A stretch of DNA of 64,000 nt, taken from positions 1,364,001-1,428,000 of the forward strand of contig JAGTXZ010000011.1 of assembly GCA_018398575.1 (NCBI GenBank). Reading direction: 5' to 3'. Position 1 is the stretch's first letter, and each line of letters starts with the position of its first letter. The position numbers and the translations under genes were made by a program. The notes under the pieces are model-generated. The model made no database searches. It saw only the letters and a program-made list of their open reading frames with translations, and was not told the origin of the DNA. Source of the DNA: Ampelomyces quisqualis (lineage: Eukaryota; Ascomycota; Dothideomycetes; Pleosporales; Phaeosphaeriaceae). Below, piece after piece: positions 1-10,560 of this stretch.

Positions 1-1388
1 CAGCGTAGAGCCTAGGCTAGATCTAAGAAAGCACAAGCCCTATAGAAGCACCTATTCTATTTATACTTAAAAAGAATAGGATGTTACGCCCTTGCGTAGA
101 CTATTAAGACCTTAACTAAGTTACTAAGAAGAATAGATTAGCTCTGCCCTTAATTAGAGAAACTCTTAATTAGCTCTATAGATTAGTAAAGTTTACTAAG
201 CTTAATCTTAAGAATGCGTATTACTAGATTAAGATCTAGTAAGGCAATAAGTAGAAGATAGCGTTTTATATACAACATAGCTACTTTAAGTACATAGTTA
301 TGCTTTTTAGGCTAACTAACGCGCCTGCTACGTTCTAGAAGTATAATAATAGAGCCTTAGCCTTATATTTAGATATATTCTGTGTTGTCTATCTTAATAA
401 TATCTTAATCTTTTTTTAAAAGAGAGAGAATTATTAGAAGCAGGTAAGAAAAGTACTTACTAAGCTAGGAGAATATAGTCTCTTTGTTAACTTAAAAAAA
501 TATGGCTTTACTACTAACTAAGTTAAATTTCTAGAGTTTATTATATGCATTAATAGTATTATAGTAGATCTAAAACAGGTTTACGCAGTTATTGATTAGC
601 CTACGCTAACATTCTTTAAGAATGTTTAAGTTTTCTTAAGCTTTACAAACTTCTATTAACACTTTATATAGAGTTTCTCTGTTCTTATTAGCTTAATTAC
701 TAATCTTCTAAAGAGATTAGTTTAAGAGAAGAAGTCTAGTTCTTTTAACTAGCCTAACGCAGTAGAAAAGGCAAAGCGCTAGCTATGCAATAGGTTTACA
801 ACTGCGCTAGTCTTACAGTACTATAACTACATACTTCTATCTAAGCTAGAAACTAATACCTCTATCTAAGAGGTAGCAGGTATCTTCTCTTAACTCTATC
901 CAAATAGAAACTAGCACTCTATAGCCTTCTAGTTAAGAAAGCTTTTGCCTATAGAAAGGAACTACTATATATACAACCTAGAGCTCTTTACTATTATTAT
1001 AGTAGTGCAGCACTAGCGTTACTACGTTAAGAAGCTAGCAGTTTAGTTAGAAATATAGACAGACTATAATAACCTACGCGGCTTTATACGTACATTAACC
1101 CTATCTAAAAGACAGGCTAGCTAGGTAATAAAGCTAGCTGCTTCTAACTTTAAGATTAAGAATTAGTCTAAAAAGACAAATTCTATAGATATGCCTTTAA
1201 GGCAACTTATAGACAATAGTAATACGCTAGATATTTAACTATTAGATATATTACTAGTACTACAAAAGAAATTGCAGCTAGTAGAAACTTAAGCTAAGCT
1301 ACCTAGTAAGGAGCTAGTATTAGTAGAAAGCTAGATAATAGCTTAATAGTAAGTAGGTACTCTATATCTTAATAAAGATGTTTCTATA

Positions 1389-1592
1389 AGCCTAGCGCAC
1401 AGCGTTAAGGCAACAGCTACAAGCTATAGTTCTAATTAGAAGATTTCTAAGAGCAGACTAGTAATAACCTAAAGAGTTACGTAGTTACTAAGCCTAGCGC
1501 ACAGTATTAAGGCAATAGCTAGAAGCTACAGCTTTAATTAAGAGATTGCTAAGAGTAGACTAGTAATAGCCTAAAGAGTTACACAGTTACAA
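1389..1592 (+). repeat. 102-bp tandem repeat in the gypsy-1 pol linker
   Basis: Two copies of a 102-bp unit start at 1389 and 1491, each beginning AGCCTAGCGCACAG. The period is a multiple of three and encodes a 34-residue repeat (SLAHS.KA.A.SYS...I.KSRLVI). It lies between RNase H and the integrase zinc domain. Confidence 0.8.
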
Positions 1593-2068
1593 GCAAGAGC
1601 TGCAGCATTAGAGAAGTTAGCTTATAAAGAACTTTTTAAGTTCTTCTATAAGAAAATTCTTAAGTACTTTCTTAAAATCTATATATAAGTATAATTAAAT
1701 AACCTAAAAGTAGTTACGCTATATAGAGACGTTAAATCTCTAGCGCCTACCTATTAAGGCACTAGTAAACGCCTAAAGCACTAGAAGCTTAACGCTTTAG
1801 GTAGCCTTTAGTTTAAAGACTAATTATATATTCTACTAGAGCTAGCTCTTAGAGCTAAGCTTCTTAAGCTATATTATAATAATCTACTTACTAGCTATTT
1901 TAGGTAGGCTAAAACGCTTAAGCTTGTAGCCTAATACTACTACTATCCTAGGCTTAAGTAAGAGCTTAAGGAGTATATTAACTTTTACTTAGTGTACTAA
2001 GGCATAAAGTTACTTAAGCAGCGCTCTACTAGTGTGTTAAATGCGCTTCTTTAACCTTAGAGACTATA

Positions 2069-2073
2069 GCAAG
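2069..2073. other. Left target-site duplication of copia-1 (GCAAG)
   Basis: GCAAG precedes the copia LTR here and occurs again at 56971-56975 after the other LTR. Removing the interval joins the gypsy-1 integrase frame (..P.RP.Q to .ITIDFV.GL), so this is a 5-bp duplication made by copia integration. Confidence 0.9.
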
Positions 2074-2291
2074 TGTAAGAGCTAAGTAATACTATAGATT
2101 AAATTGTTATAAGTCAAAAGATTATATTACTTATTTTATACTATATAAAGATAGATTAGATTAAATACACTAAGCTAAGAGACAGCTTAATTAGTTAGTC
2201 TAGTTCTAAATAGATCCTTACTTTCTTAGTAACATACTTAGGTATTATACGTAACAATTCTGTAATTAGCTAATTTATATACTCTGTTACA
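2074..2291 (-). repeat. copia-1 3' LTR (218 bp)
   Basis: Read on the minus strand it starts TGTAACAG and ends CTCTTACA. The adjoining internal bases, AATCTAAAGAGTG on the minus strand, look like a decayed polypurine tract, which fits a 3' LTR. It matches the copies at 3574-3791, 52881-53098 and 56753-56970 and is more mutated than the copy at 3574. Confidence 0.9.
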
Positions 2292-3573
2292 CACTCTTTA
2301 GATTAGGTAAACTTGTTAGCTTACCTAATCTGTTTAGTAGAGGAAAAGTAGTAATTAAGGTAAATAGTAATACTACTCTATATTGCAAGCGTTACGTTAC
2401 TTAATTTATTAGCTTAAATATAAGTTATTAGCGCATAAATTCCTAATTATTTACTATATATGTAACTAAATTTTATATTAGTGTTATCTGCTTACAATTA
2501 TAGCTTACGTTATCTTAACTAGGCCTTGTGTAAAGGTCTTATAAGTAGGAAGTCTTATATTATAGGAGCAAATAGAGTGTTAGTATAGGTTTACTTGCGT
2601 GCTAAGCTTTGATTTAGAGCGTTTACTGTTACTTAGCCTGTTAGCTAAGTAAGAGGCAGTCTATTTACGCGTATTGTTATAGAGTAAGATTGCGCAACTA
2701 AGTAAGAGAGTAATAGGTAAGCTTATTACCTAGTAGTTGTATTGCTTAGGTATAAGAAGCTTACCTGCTCTTATATTCTTATACTCTAGGGTATTAATTA
2801 ACTTATTAATTAACTTATTAACTAGCTACCTATCTATTTATTCTTCTTATTATCTACTTTATTAACTACTCGCTTAATCTCCTCTATTATAGTAAGTTTT
2901 TTCTGCTCTTAATCTAGTTTGTTACTAACTCTAGTAGCTACCTAAGAAGAATCCTACTATTATAATTAACAAAATAGCTTACGCGCGCGCCTACAAGAAG
3001 AACGCTGCTACTCTTGCGCCTACTATTAAGAGTAAGAACAACTAGATCCTAGTAAACAATCTAAATCCTCTGCGCTAATTCTAGTGTAAGACTAAGTAAC
3101 GCAATTCCTTGCTTAAGAGTAAAGCAGTTTCTAGCAAGAAGACTGTTAGAGTTAAGAAGAAGAAGCTTTACTCTAGTTTATGCTTACGCTATACCTCTTA
3201 GTTTACTAATAAGTATAGTAACAGCTGCTACTATAGTAGAGCTAGATTAATAATAAGTAAGCGTTACACAGCTTACCTAAACTATTCTTGCATTAAGGTG
3301 TAGGTTATTCTAATTGCTATTAGTAATATACTTACTAATATAAGTAGTCTAGGTAATCTATATAAGCAGACTATACAGATTATTATTAGCGTGTTTAAGA
3401 AAACTATTGCAGTAAGTTTTAAAGCTTGTTTAATCTTAGAAATAGCTAATTTGTTTATAAAAGCTAGAGAAGGCTTACGCGTAGCTTAACTAGCAGCTTA
3501 AGGCTGCAAAGGCCTTATAGTAGGCTTAGAGCACTCTAGCTTCTACTAGTTTTAAGGTAAGCTTAAGCTATAT
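2292..3573 (+). pseudogene. Antisense Cys-rich gene of copia-1, duplicated copy 1
   Basis: This is one of two copies of the internal region next to the copia 3' LTR. On the plus strand, opposite to gag-pol, it reads as a coding frame whose stops are mostly TAA or TAG. It contains a cysteine cluster CLRC, then 11 residues, then C (about 3180-3235), a basic stretch, and a helical segment including IISVFK.TIAVSFKA.LILEIANLF (about 3385-3460). The product is unknown; the spacing resembles small zinc clusters. It closely parallels 3792-5060 and stops abruptly at the second LTR, so it is a partial duplicate. Function is not assigned. Confidence 0.55.
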
Positions 3574-3791
3574 TATAGGAGCTAAGCAATACTATAGATT
3601 AAGTTGTCGTAAGTGAAAAGGCTTCTATCTCTTCTTCTATACTATGTCTAGATAGATTAGATTAAATACACTAAGCCAAGAAACAGCTTAATAAGTTAGT
3701 CTAGTCCTAAATAGATTCTATCTTATTAGTAACATGCTTGGTTATCATACGTAACAATTCTGTAATCTGCTAATTTACATACTCTGTTACA
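3574..3791 (-). repeat. Second copia-1 LTR inside the 3' tandem duplication
   Basis: This 218-bp LTR has the same length and sequence family as the other three. Next to it the internal bases read TAGGGGGTA on the minus strand, a better preserved polypurine tract than at 2292. Its outer terminus is TATAGGAG, a RIP form of TGTARGAG. It abuts the duplicated internal segment and not a fresh target site. Confidence 0.85.
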
Positions 3792-5560
3792 TACCCCCTA
3801 GATTAAGCAAACTTGTTAGCTTGCCTAATTTGTTTAGTAGAGCAGAAGTAGTAATTAAGGCAAATAGCAGTACTGCTCTGTATCGCAAGCGCTGCGTTGC
3901 TTAATTTATTAGCTTAAACGTTAGTTATTAGCGCGTAAATTCCTAACTATTTACTATATATATAACTAAATCCAATATTAGTGTTATTTATCTAAAAAAT
4001 GTAGCCTATGTTATCTCCTTAGGCCTTGTGTGTAAGTTTTGTAAGCAGGTAGTCTATAGAATAGGTGCAAACAAACTGTTAGTAAGAGTTTGCCTATTAG
4101 CTAAGCTTTAATTTAGAGCGTTTACTATTGCCTAGCCTGTTAGGCAGGTAAGAGGCAGTCTGTTTATACGTGTTGTTATAGAGTAAGATTGCGCGACTAA
4201 GTAAAAGAGTAGTAGGCAAGCTTGTTGCCTAGCAGTTACGTTACTTAGGTATAAGAAGCCTGCCTGCTCCTCTACTCTTATACTCTAGGGCATTAATTAA
4301 CTTATTAATTAACTTATTAACTAGCTACCTATCTATTAATTCTCTTTATTATCTACTTTATTAACCGCTTTATCTATCTACTCTATTATAGTAAGTTTTT
4401 CCTGCTCTTAATCTAGTTTGTTGCTAACTCTAGTAGCCTCTTAAGAAGAATCTATCTGTTATAATTAACAAGATAGCTTACGCGCGCGCTTACAAGAAGA
4501 ACGCTACTACTTTTGCGCCTGCTAATAAGAGTAAGGACAACTAGGTCCTAGTAAATCTTCTATGCTAATCCTAGCGCAAGACTAAGCAACGTAATTCTAC
4601 ACCTAAGAGCAGGGCAGTCTCTAGCAAAGAGACTGTTAAGGTTAAGAAGAAAGAGCTTTGCTCTAGTTTGTGCTTACGCTGTACCTCTTAGTTTGCTAAC
4701 AATTAAGGCAACAGCTATTACTATAGTAAGGCTAGATTAATAATAAGCAAGCGTTACACAGCTTGCTTAAACTATTCTTGCGTTAAAGTGTAGGTTGTTC
4801 TAATTACTATTAGTAATATAATTGCTAATTTAAGTAGCCTAGGCAATCTGCGTAAGTAGACTATAAAGATTATTATTAGCGTGTTTAAGGAAACTATTGC
4901 AGTAAGTTTTAAAGCTTCTTTAATCTTAGAAATAGCTAACTTGTTTATAAGAGCTAGGGAAGGCTTACGCGTAGCTTAACTAGCAGCTTAAGGCCGCAAA
5001 GGCCTTGCAGTAGGCTTAGAGCGCTCTAGCTCCTACTAGTTTTAAGGTAAGCTTAAGCTATGTTAATCTAACTTTTAGCTTGCTAGGAAAGGAGCCTGCG
5101 CGTCCTGCTTAAGGTTTTAGGGGATATAAGCAGTAGGGCTTTAGTAGAGCGTTAAGCAGCTTTGTAGCTTAGAGTCTGTTTACGCTAGTCTAAGACTAGC
5201 TATTGTTTAGTTACTAGCGTTGCAGCTCTTTTCTACTTAACGCTCTGCTACTTAAGGAGCAGCTTTAGGCTGCTTAGACTTTAATGCCTAAGCGTTAGGA
5301 GCTAGCGTAGGATTAGTTGTTGTCTCTATTGCCTAAGGCTATAGGAACAGTTAGAGATTTACTGTCTCTAAGCTATAGATTAAGGGCTTTAGGTCTCTTA
5401 ATTGCTAAGTGTTGTGCTTAGGCTTACAAGATAATTAATAAGGTCTTTAACTTTATAGAGGCAAGTTTCTAAATAGTTTTGCTTGTAATTTAGCGTTAGT
5501 AGTCTTAGTTTTTGCGTGTTTGCTCTGCTTAGATCCTATAGTAATCTTAAGCTTTAAGAG
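3792..5560 (+). pseudogene. Antisense Cys-rich gene of copia-1, copy 2 (longer)
   Basis: This lies between the end of copia-1 pol (about 5640, minus strand) and the LTR at 3574-3791. The plus-strand frame has the same CLRC...N.GNS cluster (about 4668-4720), a second Cys group (TACLNYSC, about 4758-4790), then the helical segment including IIISVFKETIAVSFKASLILEIANL and REGLRVA.LAA.G.KGLAVGLERS (about 4870-5030). Coding-like sequence may continue past 5060 to about 5560 (REGFRSLN-type sequence is not conserved enough to place). No family was recognised. The gene runs opposite to gag-pol, so it would need its own promoter, and none is visible. Confidence 0.55.
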
Positions 5561-7734
5561 TAAGCAAATTAATTAGTAGATAAAAAAGTTATATTAATCT
5601 TTGTGTTTTCTAAAACATTGCTTTGTAAGTAACTTACTTATATCCTTAAGGTTAAGAAGCTGCTTAAACTTAAGAAATTGTTAATAGGTAAGGTTCTTAG
5701 TAAGACTATTAGCTAGCATTAATCTAGATTCTAGATAGAATACTTAGAATAATCCTCTTAAGTGCTCTTGCCTAAGCCACATGTTTTAAATGTTAACATG
5801 CCTAAGCTTAGTAGATATCCGCTTATTTTTCCTTATAACTAATTAGATAGTTTGCTAATTATTACACTAAATATTCTAAAGATCTTCTAGATTAAGTGTA
5901 AGCTCCTTAAAGAACTAGTTAAGCGCTATAGATTCTTTTGCAGTGTATTCTAGAGCAAGCAGCTTAGCTTTAGTTGTTAAGGTAGTAACTAATCCTTGCC
6001 TTGCAGCTTTCTAAGAGATTGCTCCTCTAAACAGAATAGCTATATAACTATGTAAGGAGCGCCTAGTTACTTTATTGTTAGCAAAGGAGGCGTCCCTACA
6101 AATAGTTAGTTCTAGACTATTAAAATTGCTATACTTAATTAAATCAAACCTTGTTTAATACAGGTACATAATTACTTGTTCTACAGCTTTAAGATGCTTA
6201 TCTAAAGGATTAGTTAAGAAATAAGAAAGCTTTGAGACTGCGTAGGCTATATCTAGCCAGATTATAATTGCTGTGTAAAAGACTAATCTAACTCTTTCTT
6301 AATAGGCCTTGATTTCTTGCTTACTAGCTTCTCTAGTGTTTATGTAGAGCTTCTTAGATAGCAATAGTGTTAGAGGGAATAATCTATTGTGTAGTCTAAA
6401 TTTCTTAGTAATCTTATTAATATAGGCGTCATAGACCAGAGTAATTGATTGGTCTGATCTATTTTAGATAACTCTAATCCTAAGGAACTATTTAACTGGT
6501 CCTTAATCCTAGATTTTATATTTGCTAATAATCTTAGACTATAGAACCTTAGCTTAGAGCTTGTAATTCTTGTGGTAAATAAGCAAGATATTATTAACGT
6601 AGAACAGAACAAAAATTGTTTGGTCCTAAGTAAAGAAAAGGCAGGGTTCTTCTTTAGATGCAAGTAGTTCTATCTTGCGCAGTAATCTTAAGAATTCCTT
6701 ATACTAAAGTAATAGAGATTCTCTAAGCCTGTAGAGCGCTTGGTTAAGCCTTACACAAAACCTAGCTTTCTTAAATCTGTCTAGTAGATTACAGATTACT
6801 AGATTGTTAGCTGTAATTAAGGCGTTAAGGAAAGCTCTAACTACGTTGTATTGCATAATTTCTAGATCAAACTAGGCTGCAATAGCTATAGCAATCCTAA
6901 AAGACTTGGCTGCTAGTGTAGTAGCGTACGTAGTAAGTAGAGGGTTCTTCTTCTAGAGATCTTCTCTTACTACTAGCCTAGCCTTACACTTTAAAAAGTA
7001 ACTGTCTTAATTAAACTTGTATGCCTAGACCTATTTTAATAGGATTAGTTAATCCTTAGACTTGTGCTTTAGAATCTCTTTCTAGGTACCTTTCTTGTAT
7101 AGCTAATTAATTTCCTTAAAAGAGGCATCTAACAACAGGCTTTTTATTAGATGTTAAAGCATCTGCTTCTATATGTTAGGCAGCTTAGGCATATTATCTC
7201 TTTAAGTACGCTTCTTAACTATTTAGTAACTCTAATTACTTAGCATTACTATTATAATTATAGCGTTTAGTGTTTTGTAACTAGAGCGCTTGTTCCAGGC
7301 TTCTATAAGGCCTGGTAGGAAAGTGTTCTTAAAATTATCCTTCTAGCAATCTAAAAATAGATCCGCGATTAATATATTAACACTCCTACCCTCTATCTAA
7401 TTATTATAATTCTTCTTGCAGCAAAGTAGTATATATTTACTTAGTAGTTTATTAATCTTAGAAGCTGCTCTTTATAGTTAAAAACTTAATTATATAAAAG
7501 AATTTACTAATTCTACTTTGTCTAGGGCTCTAGAGTTACTGCTTCTAGGTTAAGTAGCAGGGAAGGAAAAGGCTAACTGCCTATCTTATTAAGAACCTAT
7601 CTAATTCCTAGATACTAATAGGCTAGCTCTTTTAGGACCTAGTAATAGTCCTTAGCTGTTAGATCCTACGCACTTAATAAGCTAAATACTAAATAACTAA
7701 TCTAGTTCTAGAGCTGCCTCTAGTATAACAGCTA

Positions 7735-8173
7735 ACGCGTGCCCTATAGGACGTTAAGCCTAGTAGCTGCGTCTAGGCCAGCCTACTTTCAAAGAAGCGC
7801 AATTTGTCTATGCTATATTCAATTAAAAAGCCTACATAACTAGACAAGAGGGACTAGCTTAGTTGGCCTACGCTACAAGAGTGTAAAGACATAGGTAGCT
7901 AGCCGCAGTATACAGTTCTGCTAGTGCTACAGTACTTAATAGTCCTTAACTATTAAATCTAGCAACACTAGCAACACTAGCAACACTAGCAACACTAGCG
8001 ACACAGGCGACGTAGGTAACACAGGTAATTTGCTGTTAGGTTGCTGTTAGGTTGCTAGCGACTAGAAGTGAGTAGGGCAACTTTAGTGAATTGTCTAGTA
8101 GACAGTATTGCTGTTAGGCAGCCGCGGGTCGCCGCGACTGGGCCAACTAGATAAATCTTGATTTTTCCTAACG
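7735..8173 (-). mobile_element. MITE-like insertion A1 (439 bp) in copia-1
   Basis: This short non-coding insertion begins ACGCGTGCCC and ends TTTTTCCTAACG. The uninterrupted copia-3 copy at about 62700-62725 gives the empty site and points to a TA duplication (7733-7734 and 8174-8175). It carries a 9-bp array AGCAACACT repeated about five times (around 7965-8010). It keeps TGG, CCG and TCG trinucleotides that are lost around it, so it is young or escaped RIP. The two ends are not obvious inverted repeats, and the superfamily is uncertain. Confidence 0.7.
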
Positions 8174-10329
8174 TAGTATATTTACTTTACTCTAAGAAGA
8201 TTCCTAAATGCTTACTAGCCTTGCTAGCACTCCTCTTAGCTTCTGCCTTCTCTTCTTTGTAATTATAAGATTAGCTAGTCTCTGTAATTCTTAGGATTAG
8301 ATGCTTACCCCTAAGCTGTTGCTTAGTAACCTTAGTAATTTTCTAGCTTAGTTAATCCTGTAGAATAGGCAGGTTAATATCCTGCTCTAGATTATAAAGT
8401 TTACTAACGTATAGAATATCTATAATCTTAAGCGCCTGCTTTATAGGTATCTTATCTTCCTAGTTACTAGGGTAAATTATAGATTTATTAAAGGTAACAT
8501 CTCTTAATACAATTACTTAATTAATTAATAAGACCTATATATAATAGATATTAGAGGCTTAATAGCCTACTAGATATCTAATATAACTGTAAGGGTTAAC
8601 ATTAAACTCTTGCTTATTCCTGCCTACTGCTTAGTCGCGATTAAGAGGATAAGCTCTGCAGCTATAGGCATAAATACTACTCTAATTTAGGCGTAGATTA
8701 GTAGTCTTATGCCTAGTAAATGCTAGCTTATACTATTAAAAATATTGCTTAAACTAGGTGTGCAGGACCTTATTTAGAGATCAAAAACTATAGATTTTTA
8801 ATAGGCTTATGCTGTGTAAGTAGGCAGCTGCATCTATAATATATAGCTAGAGCTTAGTTAGAAGATTTACACCTATACGCATCTTAATTAATTTTGTAAT
8901 TAGCTTCTAGCCTGCTTACTTAGCTAATCTATTTAGCTAATACGTGTATAGTAGCAGGCGTAGTATTTTTATCTCCCCTTAATCTACCTACTCCTTATAC
9001 TGTAAACGCCTTCTCTAAGGCAGAGTTGTAGTGTTACTATCTTAATAGATTTCTACAGTTTTTAGATTAAATCTGTTCTTAACCTAGGCTGTAAATCTCT
9101 TAATTACTCTTATAATCTTAATTAACGTCTTGTTGTAAAGGTTGTAGTTAAAAAGCTTACCTAAGTAGTCTTTCTTAATAATCAAGAACTATTCTTTATA
9201 AAGCCTTCTAGTTAGCATGTTAAAAAGATCCTAAGAAACTTAATAGAATAGTTATAGTAATCTTTCTCTTAGCCTTTATAAGACTACTTAAGCTGTATAG
9301 GTAACAGAGCAGTCCTAACAATTAATCCTTTTAGTCCTATTTATCTTAACGTTTTAGGCTGTTTAAGTAAGAGCCTAGAGTACTTGCTAGCCTAAGTAGC
9401 CTAACCGTTTGTGCCATAGGTCCTTATTATTATCTCTTAAGTAATTAATGTTAGATTAATATAACGTATGCAGGATTAGTAGTTATAAAACATAGCGTAT
9501 AACCTAGTTGCATTTAATAAATAAGAAGTTGTAAGCCTTATAAAGCTTATATACAATAACGTTCTACTTATATAATCTAAACTAAAGAGTGCTGTCTAAT
9601 CTACTATGCTATATACTTGCTTGCTTGAGTAGTGCTGCAGATACAATGTTTACATAAAAGCTATCTACAACTTTAACCTTTTTAAGCTTTAAGTCTCTTG
9701 TGTAAGAACCTTTTAGACTATACAAGACGTTCTTAATTACTTAATTGCTATACCTAGTTACAGAAAGTAACTTTATTTTAGCCTTAACTCTTTCTTTAGA
9801 GTAAGTAAGACTAAATGTTTCTAGAACAAAGAGTAACTAATTATTAATAAGGTGCACTACACTAGTACTATTGTAAACAGTGCTTCTTAAAAGTAGATAA
9901 GTTATAAACGTAGTAGTGTATACTCTAAAGTCTAGATTAGTAATATTAGGTTCTTAATTAAAAGTAGTTAGGTTATTTAGTACTGCTATAACATCTCCTA
10001 GATATGTTACTGCCTTAGTTCTAGAACTTAACTAGTTAGCTGTAATAGGTAGCGTCTAACTAGCTTTCTTAATCTTGTCTTTAAGTGTAGCCTACTTAGA
10101 AGTGTTAAGCTGCTTAAGGACCTTCTTTTAGTTAAAATTAGAGATCTTAATTAGTACTTTTCCTAGTAGAGCTAATCTAGTAATTGTAGTCTTTAGTTAA
10201 AGATAATCTATTAGGTCCTATTTATACTTTTTATTATTCTTGCAGAGGTAAGCTTTTAGCTTAAAATTGTCTTTGCCTTTGTTCTTTAGATTAGAGTCCT
10301 TGTTTTCTAAGTTTTTAATGTTTCTAAGA

Positions 10330-10337
10330 GTTGCAAA
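10330..10337. other. Left 8-bp target duplication (GTTGCAAA)
   Basis: GTTGCAAA occurs here and at 55739-55746. The intact copia-2 gag reads ..GAGTTGCAAAAGCTAAATAGG at about 51865, with a single copy. Joining the two sides restores that sequence, so the interval between is an insertion with an 8-bp duplication, typical of hAT transposons. Confidence 0.9.
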
Positions 10338-10560
10338 TACGCTAGTAAATAGGTTTAGAGTACCTCTCTATAGGTAGTAGTTAGGTTAGGGTACAACCTA
10401 AGAAGGGTAGAGTAGGGTTTAAGTTATGCAGGAGCTAGGGTAGAGTTTAGGTTAGGGTAAGTTTAGGTTAGGGTATACAGCTTAAGAGGTTAAAGTTAGG
10501 TTGTTAGTTAGGTTAAGGTACCTGCTATAGAGTTATACTTGTGCAGCGCCTTTAATCTAC
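10338..10560. repeat. hAT left terminal and subterminal repeats
   Basis: After the terminal inverted repeat come several copies of GTTAGGTTAGGGTA and GTTTAGGTTAGGG (about 10375-10520). The same motif in inverse orientation sits at 55590-55730 inside the right end. Paired subterminal repeats are usual transposase-binding regions in hAT elements; that role is inferred here. Confidence 0.65.

Larger units (their letters stand above)
1..2073 (+). pseudogene. gypsy-1 pol, 5' part: reverse transcriptase, RNase H, integrase zinc domain
   Basis: This is the decayed pol polyprotein of a Ty3/gypsy retrotransposon, which would copy element RNA into DNA and integrate it. The frame enters already inside the reverse transcriptase. 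The catalytic YxDD motif survives as YLNNILIF near 376-411. It is followed by the FTNFY.HFI connection segment (about 637-670), RNase H with LETN, RKLLPIERNY and TDYNNLR (about 850-1080), a repeated linker (about 1389-1590), and the HHCC zinc domain of integrase (about 1830-2050, GIKLLKQRST). In-frame stops are TAA or TAG, as expected from CAA, CAG or TGG after RIP. The frame breaks at 2073, where copia-1 is inserted, and resumes at 56971. Gag and protease lie outside the window. The family call is firm. Confidence 0.9.
5640..10337 (-). pseudogene. copia-1 pol: protease, integrase, reverse transcriptase, RNase H
   Basis: This is the decayed Ty1/copia polyprotein, read from high to low coordinates. 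The GAG-pre-integrase motif reads L.HKQLGYLG.QAL (about 9300-9430). Integrase follows, ending near the RDVTFN.S motif (about 8510). The reverse transcriptase RFKARLVVRGD-type motif is at about 6943-6996, with FYVNNILLIY (the YVDD box) at about 6578-6610. RNase H shows DASFANNKVTRRSLHSY (about 6041-6094), and the C-terminal LANSLTKN is at about 5690-5713. Asp to Asn changes in YVDD show the enzyme is dead. A MITE-like insertion splits it at 7735-8173 and hAT-type ends cut it at 10337. The upstream gag is at 55747-56752. Confidence 0.9.

Noticed and set aside
5580..6120. Continuation of the antisense gene into the copia RNase H region
   Set aside because: The plus strand looks fairly open, but the minus strand has unambiguous RNase H motifs, so the plus reading is a RIP artefact.
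6370..6663. Open frame of 97 codons on the minus strand
   Set aside because: It overlaps the copia-1 reverse transcriptase around the YVDD box in another frame; the pol frame with known motifs is the real one.
10375..10520. Interstitial telomere
   Set aside because: The TTAGG-like motifs are irregular and mirrored at the other hAT end, so they are better explained as subterminal transposon repeats.
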